From assembly GCF_004571025.1 (NCBI RefSeq), contig NZ_SPQT01000001.1, positions 372,001-436,000 on the forward strand: a DNA stretch of 64,000 nt, read 5' to 3'. This stretch comes from Bradyrhizobium niftali. Lineage in GTDB: Bacteria; Pseudomonadota; Alphaproteobacteria; Rhizobiales; Xanthobacteraceae. The position numbers and the translations under genes are program-made. This document shows, one piece after another, positions 7,708-16,808 of the stretch (the stretch's first letter is position 1; each line of letters begins with the position of its first letter). Below the pieces are notes generated by a model. That model was given only the letters and a program-made list of their open reading frames with translations, had not been told where the DNA came from and did not search any database.

Positions 7708-9024
7708 TCAAGCGGCAAGTAAATAGATGGCCCAGAAAGCGATCGCGCCGACGGCGAATGTCGTCGGAGAGAATGCAACTGAATCGGGCTGCTCCGGGTC
7801 TTTCGCTTTGCGGAGCGTGTAAAGAGCGAGCTGCAGCAGAATCCAGCCATTCCCAATGACCGCCGGAACCATCAACGGCGCTGCAATGCCGTAATAGCTC
7901 AGATAGGCAATCACGCCATTGATCTGCGCGGCGATGGCGACTACGGAGAAGCGCGGCTTAAGGCAGGCCAGTATGATCGCCATGACCTCAAACGCGTAGA
8001 AATATCGGTCGTGCATTTTCGGCAGCACGAATGGCATCAAGAGCAGAGACACGGCTGCGGCTGCGACCAGATGTTCGAGCTTGTGCAGGTCTTTCGCCCG
8101 CGCGGCAACGATCGAGAATACGAGCCCTGCCGCCGCTGAAATGGCCATTCCGGCGGCTACACCGGGTCCATAGAACCGGTTGGGCACGAGCAACCACATG
8201 TTTGCTGCGTTCATTGACAGCCGGGCGTAGGTTTCAGCCTGATTGAAATAGACCGTCAGGATGTCGGAGAGAGGTTGGCCAAGCAGCCAGGCGGGAGCCG
8301 CGACGGCGAGATAAACAATCGGAATCGTTGCAAGCCAAAGCCAATGGATCGTTCGCCTCAGCACGAGCGCGAAGATCAAGGGCGAAAGGAATATTGCCTG
8401 GGCCTTGACAGAAAATCCGACGGCGAATGAAACGAGACCGGCCCGAGGTCTGTCTCGGGAAATGAAATATACCGATAGCAAAATGAAGAACGTCCAGATC
8501 GCGTCGGACTGACCCCAGACCGCACCGTTGAACAGAACGGTCGGTGCTAGCCAGACGGCCGCAAATGCAACGGATGGACTGTAGATACGTTCTTTGTCGG
8601 ACGCGACCAGGCGCGCTGCCATCAGCGCGCAGCCGAATTCGAAGATGAAAGAAATTCCTTTGATCAGGTGCCATGGTTCGAACAGCCCATGGAACGCGGT
8701 CGCCGCAACCAAAAGGTAGCTGTAAAACGGGGTGTAATCCGTGAACGTGTGCCCGAGACTGGCAAGACCGTGGCTGTGCGCGAATTCATACCAGGGCAGC
8801 AGGAACTCGGTCGTATCGGCGGTCACCTGATCGAGGGCTGCATACCGGCAGGCGAGGCCTGCAATAAAGCTGGCTGTGACGATCGTCCGGGCTAGCCATG
8901 CCACAGCCATGTGGATACGTGCCTGTGAGCCATAGGCGCCAAGGAGGAACCTCCGATCGATCAGGCTTAAGAACGTGGTCGGCGCTTCGATTGGAGAAAG
9001 CTGCGTCTTGGAATGAAGTGCCAC
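7708..9024 (-). CDS. Gpi18-like mannosyltransferase, polytopic membrane GT-C protein
   Basis: About 438 residues from GTG 9024 (an AGGGG ribosome site precedes it). Ten or more hydrophobic segments cover most of the protein. The first loop has an acidic pair region (QVTADTTEFLLPWYEF) where GT-C enzymes hold their catalytic acid. Two motifs are typical of COG5542 (Gpi18-like): GAVWGQSDAIWTFF near residue 180 and LPKMHDRYFYAFE near 350. Such enzymes move a sugar from a polyprenyl-phosphate donor onto a lipid or glycan on the outer face of the inner membrane. No glycan cluster surrounds it, so the acceptor is unknown. Its base composition is visibly less GC-rich than its neighbours, hinting at acquisition. 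Confidence 0.7.
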   Translation of the reverse strand: MALHSKTQLSPIEAPTTFLSLIDRRFLLGAYGSQARIHMAVAWLARTIVTASFIAGLACRYAALDQVTADTTEFLLPWYEFAHSHGLASLGHTFTDYTPFYSYLLVAATAFHGLFEPWHLIKGISFIFEFGCALMAARLVASDKERIYSPSVAFAAVWLAPTVLFNGAVWGQSDAIWTFFILLSVYFISRDRPRAGLVSFAVGFSVKAQAIFLSPLIFALVLRRTIHWLWLATIPIVYLAVAAPAWLLGQPLSDILTVYFNQAETYARLSMNAANMWLLVPNRFYGPGVAAGMAISAAAGLVFSIVAARAKDLHKLEHLVAAAAVSLLLMPFVLPKMHDRYFYAFEVMAIILACLKPRFSVVAIAAQINGVIAYLSYYGIAAPLMVPAVIGNGWILLQLALYTLRKAKDPEQPDSVAFSPTTFAVGAIAFWAIYLLAA

Positions 9025-9104
9025 AATTCGTGCCCCTGCGCGCCGGTGGGACCCCCTCCAGCAAAACGATCTTAAGTTGCGAGGATAAGCGAATAGCTCT
9101 GAGC

Positions 9105-9141
9105 TACCCTAAGCTCATTGGGTAAAGTGCAACTTAGGGTA
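9105..9141. promoter_or_regulatory. Inverted repeat upstream of the mannosyltransferase gene
   Basis: TACCCTAAG (9105-9113) and CTTAGGGTA (9133-9141) form perfect 9-bp arms 19 bp apart. GGGTAAAG also occurs twice as a direct repeat (9120-9127 and 9137-9144). The block lies 80-117 bp before the GTG start at 9024 in a comparatively AT-rich stretch. It may be an operator or a transcript hairpin. No regulator can be assigned. Confidence 0.4.
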
Positions 9142-9250
9142 AAGCCAAACTTAACGTGTACACCGGATCGGGCACCAGCCAGCTTGGTGCCCGATGCAGC
9201 CCGACTGCGGCGCGGGATGGCCTTCGCGGCGCTCGCAGGAGAGGGAACCG

Positions 9251-9730
9251 CTAGCGCTTCGCCTCGCTGAACACCACCGTCGGCACGGCACGGTTGACGA
9301 CCTCGCGCAGCGCGAAGCTCGATTGCACCCGCGCGACGCGCGGCAGGCGGGACAGTTCGGTGCGGTGGATGCGCTCGAAATCCTGGATGTCACGGGCGAG
9401 CACGATCAGGATGTAGTCGTCGGTGCCCGACATCAGGAAGCAGCGCACGACGGAGGGGCATTTCACCACCTCCGCCTCGAACGCCTTCAGCGCCTCGTCG
9501 CTCTGGCTCTCCAGCGCAATGCGCACCAGCACCGTCGTGGTGAGGCCGAACTGCGCCAGGTCGAGCGCGGCCTGATAGGCCTGGATAAAGCCCTCGTCCT
9601 CCAGCGCCTTCTGGCGCCGCGCCAGCGCCGTGCTGGATAGCCCGACCTTGTTGGCGAGCTCGGTGTGGCTGGCCCGTGCATTGGTCGTGAGTTCCGCGAG
9701 GATGGCGAGGTCTTTCCGGTCGAGGGCCAA
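9251..9730 (-). CDS. Lrp/AsnC family transcriptional regulator
   Basis: About 159 residues if TTG 9730 (reading ALDRKDLAILAEL) is the start; it has GGAA eight bases upstream and gives the usual family length. A GTG at 9808 would add 26 atypical residues. The N-terminal helix-turn-helix is ASHTELANKVGLSSTALARRQKALEDEGFI, followed by the RAM ligand-binding domain (VLVRIALESQ...SGTDDYILIVLARDIQDFERI). It is divergent from alanine dehydrogenase, so it is most likely the AldR-like activator or repressor of that gene with an amino acid as effector. That assignment rests on gene position. Confidence 0.85.
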   Translation of the reverse strand: MALDRKDLAILAELTTNARASHTELANKVGLSSTALARRQKALEDEGFIQAYQAALDLAQFGLTTTVLVRIALESQSDEALKAFEAEVVKCPSVVRCFLMSGTDDYILIVLARDIQDFERIHRTELSRLPRVARVQSSFALREVVNRAVPTVVFSEAKR

Positions 9731-9871
9731 TGTTTCGTTTCCAGCGTGAAAGAGCGTTTGCGCGCCGGAAACCGGCGCGGAGATGGCGAAACTAGCTGAT
9801 ATTTGCACGAAACCAAACTGGACCCGTCGTTACCATGACGAGGTGAATCAAAACGTTGGAAGGAGCCCAGG

Positions 9872-10987
9872 ATGCGTGTCGGTGTGCCCAAGGAGATCAA
9901 GGTGCAGGAATATCGCGTCGGGCTCACCCCGGGCGCCGTTCGCGAATATGTCGCGGCCGGGCATCAGGTGACGGTCGAGGCCGGCGCCGGCAGCGGCATC
10001 GGCGCGTCGGACGAGGTCTATCGGCGGGCAGGGGCCGCGATCGCCGGGAGCGCCCGCGACGTCTTCACCAACTCCGACATGATCGTGAAGGTGAAGGAGC
10101 CGCAGAAGAGCGAATGGGCCCAGCTCCGCGAAGGCCAGATCCTGTTTACTTACCTCCATCTTGCACCGGATCCCGAGCAGGCCAAGGGTTTGCTCGCCTC
10201 CGGCTGTACGGCGATCGCCTATGAAACCGTCACCGACGCGGCCGGTCACCTCCCCCTGCTTGCGCCGATGAGCGAAGTCGCCGGCCGCCTCGCCATCGAG
10301 GCCGCCGGCGCCGCGCTCAGGCGATCGGCCGGTGGTCGCGGGCTGCTGCTCGGCGGCGTGCCCGGCGTGCAGCCGGCGCGCGTCGTCGTGCTCGGCGGTG
10401 GCGTGGTGGGAACGCAGGCCGCGCGCATGGCCGCGGGCCTTGGCGCGGAGGTCACGGTGATCGATCGCTCTATACCCCGGCTGCGCGAGCTCGATGATGT
10501 CTTTCTCGGACGGGTGCGCACTCGCTTTTCAACCATCGAAGCGGTCGAGGAGGAGGTGTTTGCCGCCGACGTCGTGATCGGCGCGGTGCTGGTGCCGGGC
10601 GCCAGCGCGCCGAAACTCGTCACGCGCGCGATGCTCAAATCGATGCGGCCGGGCGCGGTGCTGGTCGACGTTGCCATCGACCAGGGCGGCTGCTTCGAGA
10701 CCTCGCATGCGACCACGCACACGGACCCGACCTACGAGGTCGACGGCATCGTGCACTATTGCGTCGCCAACATGCCGGGCGCGGTACCGGTGACGTCGAG
10801 CCAGGCGCTGAACAACGCCACGCTGCCGTTCGGCCTGATGCTCGCGAACAAGGGTTTTGCGGCGGTGCTGGAAAATCCGCACCTGCGTAATGGACTGAAT
10901 GTGCATCGGGGCCGCATCACCAACAAGGCGGTGGCGGAAAGCCTCGGGCTGGAATTCGCGCCGGTGGAAAGCGGGCTGGCGGCGTAA
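9872..10987 (+). CDS. ald: Alanine dehydrogenase
   Basis: 371 residues from ATG 9872 with GGAAGG in front. The protein begins [20 protein letters not shown], the standard Ald/PNT start with the substrate-binding Arg. The active-site Lys (VKVKEPQ) and His (YLHLAPD) follow. The NAD motif [20 protein letters not shown] lies near residues 170-190. It oxidatively deaminates L-alanine to pyruvate and ammonia with NAD+, and can run in reverse. It is cytosolic, usually a hexamer. Its length matches the family. It is a single gene, probably controlled by the divergent Lrp-type regulator through the 9731-9871 region. Confidence 0.95.
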   Translation: MRVGVPKEIKVQEYRVGLTPGAVREYVAAGHQVTVEAGAGSGIGASDEVYRRAGAAIAGSARDVFTNSDMIVKVKEPQKSEWAQLREGQILFTYLHLAPDPEQAKGLLASGCTAIAYETVTDAAGHLPLLAPMSEVAGRLAIEAAGAALRRSAGGRGLLLGGVPGVQPARVVVLGGGVVGTQAARMAAGLGAEVTVIDRSIPRLRELDDVFLGRVRTRFSTIEAVEEEVFAADVVIGAVLVPGASAPKLVTRAMLKSMRPGAVLVDVAIDQGGCFETSHATTHTDPTYEVDGIVHYCVANMPGAVPVTSSQALNNATLPFGLMLANKGFAAVLENPHLRNGLNVHRGRITNKAVAESLGLEFAPVESGLAA

Positions 10988-11019
10988 GGCGGGGCCGGTT
11001 CACGCGCGGATGTTTTCTT

Positions 11020-11209
11020 CCCTTCTCCCCTTGTAGGAGAAGGTGGCGTAGGCGGCCTTCGGCCGCCGTTCTTAAGAGAACGCCGAAGCGAAGCTTCGGC
11101 TATGGCGCCGGATGAGGGGTTCTATCCACTCGCAAAACCGTTCGTGGGGATAGAACCCCTCACCCGGCCTCGCTTCGCGAAGCCACCCTCTCCCACAAGG
11201 GGAGAGGGT
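11020..11209. repeat. Family B palindromic repeat, long copy
   Basis: A 190-bp element between alanine dehydrogenase and the monooxygenase gene. The outer arms are CCCTTCTCCCCTTGTAGGAG (from 11020) and its counterpart ending GGGGAGAGGG (11209), each itself a hairpin. The inner arms, GAGGGGTTCTATCC (11114-11127) and GGATAGAACCCCTC (11149-11162), pair across 21 bp. Further small hairpins (GGCGGCCTTCGGCCGCC, 11051-11067) fill the space. It can fold from either strand and stands between convergent genes, so it may also end transcription. Confidence 0.75.
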
Positions 11210-11252
11210 GCACCGTCATCGCCGCACGATCAACGCCTCAAGGTCCCAGCGC

Positions 11253-13163
11253 TTACGCCTTCGTCAGCCTGTACTGCCCCAGATCCGGGTCATGCGTCAT
11301 GCGCCAGTAATCCACGAACCGCCACGGCATCGCGGAAAACACGCGGCCGCTTGAGTTGCGGTAATAGGTCGTCATGCCGGGATGGGTCCAGATCATCGCC
11401 TCATGCTCGGCATCGACTTTGCGCACATAGTCGTCGTGTACGTCCTGCCGGACGTCGATGGCGGCGACGTCGCGTTCGATCATGTCGGCGAGACACGCCG
11501 AGATGTAGCGGCTCTGGCACTCCGACTGGAAGATGACGCTGCCGCCATGCGCTGGGCCCGAGTTCGGGCCGAGCATGCAGAAGAAGTTGGGGAAATCAGG
11601 CACGGTGAGACCGAGGAACGCGGTCGGGTTGTCGTTGCCCCAGGCGTCGCGCAAATTCCTGCCGTTGCGGCCACTGATGTTGAGGCGCGCCGCCATCTCC
11701 GTGACCTTGAAGCCGGTCGCGACGACGATGATGTCCGCGGGGCGGTGCTTGCCGTCGGCGGCGACGATGCCGCCCTGGTCGAAACGGTCGATTGCGTCGG
11801 TGACGAGCTCGACATTGTCCCGCCTCAAGGTCCTGAACCAGTTGTTGTCGAGCAGGATGCGCTTGCCGTAAGGCGGATAGGTCGGCACGCATTTTTCGAT
11901 CAGGTCCGGCCGGTCCTTCAGCTCGGTGAGGATGAAGTCGGTCAATTCCTGACGATGCCGGTCGTTGCCCTTGTTGACGGCGCGCTGCGGATGCGGCCAG
12001 GCCGGGTCCTTGCGCAGGAACGGCAGGAGCCCGTCGCCGTAGCGCCAGAACATGTTGAAGCGATACCATTGCACATAGAAGGGCAGATGCGCGAGCAGCC
12101 AGCGCGCGCCCTCGCTGATCGGGTCGGAATAGCCCGTCACCGGCCGCGCCCATTGCGCGCTGCGCTGATAGACGGTGACCGAGGCGACACGGCCGGCAAT
12201 CGCCGGCACCAGCTGCATCGATGTCGCGCCGGTGCCGATCACGGCGACATGCTTGCCGTCGAGATCGATATCGCCGGACCATAGCGCCGAATGCAGGATC
12301 GTGCCCTTGAAATCCTCTTCGCCCTTGAAGTGCGCACGGGAGGGATCGTTGAGCTGGCCGATGGCCGAGACCAGCGCGGTGGACTCGAAGGTCTCTTCGC
12401 CGTTCCCAGTCTTCAGCGTCGAGATCCAGCGCTTCTTGCCTTCGTCCCAGCGCGATGAGGTCAGCTCGGTGTTGACGCGCAGATGCTTGCGGATGCCGTA
12501 TTCATCGGCGACCTTCAGGAGATAGCCGAGCAGCTCCTCGCGCTGGCAGAAATAGCGCGTCCATGCGTTGCGCGAGCCGAACGAATACGAATAGGAGTGG
12601 TTCGGCGTATCGACGCCACAGCCGGGATAGCGGTTGATCCACCAGGTGCCACCGAGCTCGTCATTCTTCTCGACGATGGTGTAGGGGATGCCGAGATGGC
12701 CGAGCGCCACGCCGAGCGCGATGGCGCAGACGCCGGCGCCGACGATGAGAACGTGCTGCTCCGCGAGCTTGTCGTCGGAAGGACGCGTCGTCCATCGTGT
12801 CTCGCGCGGCACAAAGCCCATCTCCTCGCGCATCAGGGGCGCATATTCCGGCGCGACATTCTCGCCGAGGCAGGCGCGCATCATCTTCAGGAGCAGCTCT
12901 TCGCCGGGGTCGGTGATAACCGGCTGCGGCGAGCCATTGGCGAAGAGGTTGACCACTGCGGCGCGGATTTCGTCCTGGACCTCCTGGGGCATGCCGGCTT
13001 CGGGATCGGGAATGAGACGGATGTCGCGCTTGGGCAGGTACGGCGGCTCGAGCCAGCGCGCATCGCCGGTCATGTGCACCAGCACCATCAGGAGGCAGCG
13101 GATGTCGCCTTCGGCGATCGCGGAGGCGATATCGAGCGGCTGGTGGGGAGATGCGATGTTCAT
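11253..13163 (-). CDS. Flavin-containing Baeyer-Villiger monooxygenase, 4-hydroxyacetophenone monooxygenase-like
   Basis: 636 residues from ATG 13163 (AGGAAA ribosome site). Residues 1 to about 135 form an extra helical N-terminal domain. Then come the FAD site VLIVGAGVCAIALG (about 138-151), the Baeyer-Villiger fingerprint FKGTILHSALW (FxGxxxHxxxW), the NADP site VAVIGTGATSMQLV and a late DIIVVATGFK. The long N-terminus and total length fit HAPMO (HapE) rather than the roughly 540-residue cyclohexanone monooxygenases. It should insert oxygen next to a ketone carbonyl using NADPH and O2 in the cytosol. No esterase neighbour points to a substrate. Confidence 0.85.
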   Translation of the reverse strand: MNIASPHQPLDIASAIAEGDIRCLLMVLVHMTGDARWLEPPYLPKRDIRLIPDPEAGMPQEVQDEIRAAVVNLFANGSPQPVITDPGEELLLKMMRACLGENVAPEYAPLMREEMGFVPRETRWTTRPSDDKLAEQHVLIVGAGVCAIALGVALGHLGIPYTIVEKNDELGGTWWINRYPGCGVDTPNHSYSYSFGSRNAWTRYFCQREELLGYLLKVADEYGIRKHLRVNTELTSSRWDEGKKRWISTLKTGNGEETFESTALVSAIGQLNDPSRAHFKGEEDFKGTILHSALWSGDIDLDGKHVAVIGTGATSMQLVPAIAGRVASVTVYQRSAQWARPVTGYSDPISEGARWLLAHLPFYVQWYRFNMFWRYGDGLLPFLRKDPAWPHPQRAVNKGNDRHRQELTDFILTELKDRPDLIEKCVPTYPPYGKRILLDNNWFRTLRRDNVELVTDAIDRFDQGGIVAADGKHRPADIIVVATGFKVTEMAARLNISGRNGRNLRDAWGNDNPTAFLGLTVPDFPNFFCMLGPNSGPAHGGSVIFQSECQSRYISACLADMIERDVAAIDVRQDVHDDYVRKVDAEHEAMIWTHPGMTTYYRNSSGRVFSAMPWRFVDYWRMTHDPDLGQYRLTKA

Positions 13164-13489
13164 GGCGTTTCCTGATCTCCGGATACAGCTTGGGATTGGC
13201 GGAGATCGCCGAATGAGACGCGCATTCTGCACGGGACTGGCGAACCACGCCACGGTCGTCGGCAAGGGCCAGATCATTCCATGCCGCCGGAATCGACGAG
13301 GTGAGGGCCAATGACGCAATTAGCCGGGGCGCCGGTGTCCAAATAGGCCGGAAGAAGAAAACTGTTGTCCCGGGGGCATCCGACGGAAGGAGTTTCCCCG
13401 TCGAGGCGCAAAAACGCCAATCGCTTCCATTGCCGTTTGGGGCCGAAACGACGACATTCCGTTCAGAATTTGATGGATTGGCGCAAGCT
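13164..13489. other. Intergenic region, divergent
   Basis: This 326-bp stretch separates the monooxygenase gene (minus) from a small plus-strand gene. It must hold both promoters. I see no repeat element, convincing operator or extra gene in it. Confidence 0.5.
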
Positions 13490-13708
13490 ATGGAACGCAC
13501 TGGATTTGAACCCTTCGGCGAGCAGCTGGTGTCCGCAACGGACACCCAGCCCAAGTCGCGCGCCTCGAAGCTCCTGTTGCGGGCCGGCACCACGCTGTTC
13601 TGGTCGCTGGTCGCGGGCATCGTGCTTGCGCGTGCGGCCTTCTTCGAGCCGGGCATCTATGACGGCTTCAGCCGCGTCGCCTCGCTGGCCAAGAACCTGA
13701 TCTTCTGA
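13490..13708 (+). CDS. Small hypothetical membrane-anchored protein (72 aa)
   Basis: Starts at ATG 13490 (MERTGFEPFGEQL); the frame is open upstream but that part is unlike protein. A polar N-terminal third (QLVSATDTQPKSRASK) is followed by one hydrophobic segment (TTLFWSLVAGIVLARAAFF) and a short amphipathic tail. I do not recognise a family. It is most likely a single-pass inner-membrane protein. It lies 111 bp before the YeiH-like gene and could share its transcript. Confidence 0.5.
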   Translation: MERTGFEPFGEQLVSATDTQPKSRASKLLLRAGTTLFWSLVAGIVLARAAFFEPGIYDGFSRVASLAKNLIF

Positions 13709-13819
13709 GCCGGTTTATTCCGGGGCGAGGACAGAACTTCCCTCGGCCCTGATATGTCGAAAACTTATTTCCCAATTGGATCGTGCTGCGTATAAATCTT
13801 TCTCCTCTGGGAGAGATTT

Positions 13820-14878
13820 GTGTCGCAGAATCAAGCATCCAGCCCGGCCGATGCCAAGCCGGCCACCGCCATGAGCCGCATTGCGGCGCTGATTCCGGGC
13901 ATCCTCCTCTGTATCGCCGTTGCCGGCGTCTCGGCTCTGCTGGAGCGGGCGGAACTGGGCGTGTTCGAGCATCCCTATGTCGAGGCGCTGGTGATGGCGA
14001 TCCTGCTCGGCATGGCCCTGCGCAGCTTCTGGAAGCCGGCGCCACGCTGGCAGGCCGGCATCGCCTTCAGCGCAAAACAGCTGCTTGAAGTCGCGGTCAT
14101 GCTGCTCGGAGCCTCGATCAGCTTCGCGGCCATCGCCGCCTCGGGCATCGCGCTGCTCGCCTCGATCGCCGCGGTCGTCGTGATCGCACTCTGCGTCTCC
14201 TTCGGCCTCAGCCGGCTGCTCGGCCTGTCGACGCGGCTGTCGATCCTGATCGCCTGCGGCAACTCGATCTGCGGCAATTCGGCGATCGCGGCCGTCGCGC
14301 CGATCATCGGCGCCAACAACGACGAGATCGCATCCTCGATCTCCTTCACGGCGATCCTCGGTGTGATGATGGTGCTGGGCCTGCCGCTGCTGATTCCGCT
14401 GCTGCAACTCTCCGCAACGCAATACGGCATTCTCGCCGGCCTGACCGTCTATGCGGTGCCGCAGGTGCTCGCGGCAACGGTGCCGGCCGGCCTCGTCTCG
14501 ACGCAGATCGGCACGCTGGTGAAATTGATGCGCGTGCTGATGCTCGGCCCCGTCGTCGTCGGCCTGTCCCTCGTCGCCTCGCGCTGGCAGAGCGACGCCA
14601 AGAAGGCCAATGTCGGCTTCTTTCGCCTGGTCCCGTGGTTCATCCTCGGCTTTCTTGCGCTGGCGACGCTGCGCTCGCTGGAGATCGTCCCTAGCACGGT
14701 GGTCGGACCGGTGACGAAGATCACCAGCTTCCTCACGGTCGTCTCGATGGCCGCACTTGGCCTCGGCGTCGACGTCCGCGTGCTCGCCAATGTCGGCGGC
14801 AGGGTGACGGCCGCGGTGACGCTGTCGCTGATGCTGCTGCTCGGCATCAGCATCGCGCTGGTGCACTGGTTCAAGTGA
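13820..14878 (+). CDS. YeiH-family (UPF0324) putative sulfate exporter
   Basis: 352 residues from GTG 13820, with GGGAGAG eight bases upstream; ATG at codon 17 is an alternative start. About ten membrane helices. The signature NSICGNSAI, followed by APIIGANNDEIASSISFTAILG, is diagnostic for the YeiH/UPF0324 family. Members beside sulfonate-degradation genes are proposed to export sulfate or sulfite, while others have unknown cargo. Here it is 140 bp and a repeat element away from a convergent NrtABC/TauABC-type importer, which fits a sulfur theme without proving it. Confidence 0.8.
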   Translation: MSQNQASSPADAKPATAMSRIAALIPGILLCIAVAGVSALLERAELGVFEHPYVEALVMAILLGMALRSFWKPAPRWQAGIAFSAKQLLEVAVMLLGASISFAAIAASGIALLASIAAVVVIALCVSFGLSRLLGLSTRLSILIACGNSICGNSAIAAVAPIIGANNDEIASSISFTAILGVMMVLGLPLLIPLLQLSATQYGILAGLTVYAVPQVLAATVPAGLVSTQIGTLVKLMRVLMLGPVVVGLSLVASRWQSDAKKANVGFFRLVPWFILGFLALATLRSLEIVPSTVVGPVTKITSFLTVVSMAALGLGVDVRVLANVGGRVTAAVTLSLMLLLGISIALVHWFK

Positions 14879-14894
14879 TTGGAGCGAAACTGCC

Positions 14895-14986
14895 GTAGGG
14901 TGGGCAAAGGCGCGAAAGCGCCGTGCCCACCATGTATCCACGTTCATGATGAAGGTGGTGGGCACGCTTCGCTTTGCCCACCCTAC
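14895..14986. repeat. Family A palindromic repeat, copy 1
   Basis: GTAGGGTGGGCAAAG (14895-14909) pairs with CTTTGCCCACCCTAC (14972-14986). Inside, GGCGC/GCGCC and GTGCCCACCA/TGGTGGGCAC add further pairing, so the whole 92 bp can fold as one hairpin. The same element recurs at 38000-38112. It sits between convergent genes and may act as a bidirectional terminator. Confidence 0.75.
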
Positions 14987-15021
14987 TAGACCGTGATCCC
15001 CGCAAACGGGGCGAGGTTAAG

Positions 15022-15894
15022 TCAAATCACATCCGCCAGCGAATGCCCGTGCAGCTCGATGTTCAGCCCCTGCATGCCCATGTCGGTGATCTCGCCGCCC
15101 ATCGCCTTCAGGCTCTCTTCGCGGATCAGCGACATCAGCCCGCGGCGCAGCGCCAGAAATTCCGACGACATCATCATCGATTGCTGGCGCGGTCGCTCCA
15201 GCGGGATCGGAATCTCCGCCTTGATCGAGCCGGGGCGCGCGGTCATGCAGTAGACGCGGTCGGACAGGAAGATGGCTTCGTCAATGTCGTGGGTGACGAA
15301 CAGCACCGAGATCTTCAGCCGCTGCCACATGTTGGTGAGGATCTGCTGCATGATGACGCGGGTCTGCGCGTCGAGCGCGCCGAACGGCTCGTCCAGCAGC
15401 AGCACCTTTGGCCCCGTCGCGAGCGCGCGGACGATGCCGACGCGCTGCTTCATGCCGCCGGAGAGCTTGTCCGGATAATGCTTCTCGAAGGCCTCGAGCC
15501 CGGCGAGCCCGAGCAGGGTGCGCGCGGCGCGCTCGCGCTGGGAGCGCGGCATGCCGCGCATCTTCAGGCCGAACTCGACATTCTCCCGCACCGTCTTCCA
15601 GGGAAACAGCGAATATTGCTGGAACACCATGCCGCGCTCGGCGCTGGGGCCGTTGACGCGCTCGCCGTCGACGGTGACGATTCCGGTGGTGGGCTTGAGG
15701 AATCCCGCGACCGCGTTGAGCAGCGTCGACTTTCCGCAGCCGGAGGGGCCGACGATCGAGACGAACTCGCCGGGCTTCACATGGATCTGCGTGTCGGTGA
15801 CGGCCTGGACCGGCCCCTCGATGCTGTCATAGCTGAGGGAAAAATTCCTGACCTCGATATGGCCCTTCGACGGGTTCGCGAGCATCTCGCTCAT
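15022..15894 (-). CDS. ABC importer ATPase, nitrate/sulfonate/bicarbonate type
   Basis: 290 residues from ATG 15894, overlapping the permease stop as ATGA. Walker A GPSGCGKST (about residue 43-51), Q-loop VFQQYSLFPW, signature LSGGMKQR, Walker B VLLLDEPFGALD and the switch His in FVTHDIDEA are all present. The sequence fits the SsuB/TauB/NrtD class, which powers uptake of sulfonates, nitrate, cyanate or bicarbonate. The C-terminal extension (LKAMGGEITDMGMQGLNIELHG) is longer than in SsuB. It is the last gene of a binding protein-permease-ATPase operon. Confidence 0.9.
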   Translation of the reverse strand: MSEMLANPSKGHIEVRNFSLSYDSIEGPVQAVTDTQIHVKPGEFVSIVGPSGCGKSTLLNAVAGFLKPTTGIVTVDGERVNGPSAERGMVFQQYSLFPWKTVRENVEFGLKMRGMPRSQRERAARTLLGLAGLEAFEKHYPDKLSGGMKQRVGIVRALATGPKVLLLDEPFGALDAQTRVIMQQILTNMWQRLKISVLFVTHDIDEAIFLSDRVYCMTARPGSIKAEIPIPLERPRQQSMMMSSEFLALRRGLMSLIREESLKAMGGEITDMGMQGLNIELHGHSLADVI

Positions 15895-16808
15895 GTCGAC
15901 CTCCACGGCATCACCAATTGTCCCGCGCCGCGGATCAACAGGCTCGAACCAAGGCCGAGCACGCCGATCGCGATCATCCCGAGCGCGATGTCCGCATACT
16001 GGACCAGCGAATAGGCCTCCCAGGTGAAGTAGCCGATGCCGTACTGCCCCGAGATCATCTCGGCGGCGATCAGCGACACCCAGGCGACGCCCATGCCGAC
16101 GGTGAGGCCGGTGAAGATATGCGGCAGCGAGGCCGGAAAATACACTTCGCGGAAGATCGAGCGTTCGCGCGCGCCGAGACACTGCGCGGCGCGCACCAGC
16201 ACCGGATCGACCAGCGACATGCCGTGCAGCGTGTTGACCAGGATCGGGAAGAACGAGCCGAGGAAGGTGATGAAGACGATGCTCTGCTCGTTGGTCGGCC
16301 ACAGCATGATCGCCATCGGCACCCAGGCGATCGCCGGGATCGGCCGCAGCACCTCCGCGACCGGGAAGATGATCTCATGCACCAGCTTGAAGCGGCCCAT
16401 GATCAGGCCGAGCGGCACGCCGACGATGGCCGCAAGCGAGAAGCCGATGAAGATGCGCCGGCAGCTCAAGAGGATGTGCATCAGGAATTTCGGATCGTGG
16501 ATCGCCTTGGTGAAGCTGGCATAGACCGCGAGCGGCGAGGGCACGTTGGTGAAGCGCACGAAGAACACGACCCGGTAGGTCGTGAGCAGGTGCCAGACCA
16601 GCAGGAACGCGATCAGCGAGGCGATGCCGATCGCTGTTGCGCGCAGCCGGCCCTGGTTCAGCCGGTACCAGCGCAGCGCGAGCGTGCCGAAGGAGGGCGG
16701 TGTCTTGGGCGGTGTCTTGGGCGGAGCGGCGGGCGCCGGGCCCGCCTCCGCGACTGCTGTTGCCGGCATGCTGTCCTCGGGATGTCTGAGGAGGGCGGGA
16801 CTGCTCAC
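15891..16808 (-). CDS. ABC importer permease, nitrate/sulfonate/bicarbonate type
   Basis: 305 residues from GTG 16808, which overlaps the stop of the binding-protein gene as GTGA; ATG 16769 is a possible later start. The N-terminus has a proline-rich cytosolic tail with a short direct repeat (PPKTPPKTPP). Six membrane segments follow, with the EAA loop DPVLVRAAQCLGARERSIFREVYFPASLPHI typical of SsuC/TauC/NrtB. It forms the membrane channel, probably as a homodimer, with the ATPase encoded just downstream. Confidence 0.9.
   Translation of the reverse strand: MSSPALLRHPEDSMPATAVAEAGPAPAAPPKTPPKTPPSFGTLALRWYRLNQGRLRATAIGIASLIAFLLVWHLLTTYRVVFFVRFTNVPSPLAVYASFTKAIHDPKFLMHILLSCRRIFIGFSLAAIVGVPLGLIMGRFKLVHEIIFPVAEVLRPIPAIAWVPMAIMLWPTNEQSIVFITFLGSFFPILVNTLHGMSLVDPVLVRAAQCLGARERSIFREVYFPASLPHIFTGLTVGMGVAWVSLIAAEMISGQYGIGYFTWEAYSLVQYADIALGMIAIGVLGLGSSLLIRGAGQLVMPWRST

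Noticed and set aside
13301..13489. Upstream extension of the 72-residue gene to the first in-frame start
   Set aside because: The added residues are Arg/Lys/Ser-rich noise, and a compact start at 13490 gives a sensible membrane-anchored protein.
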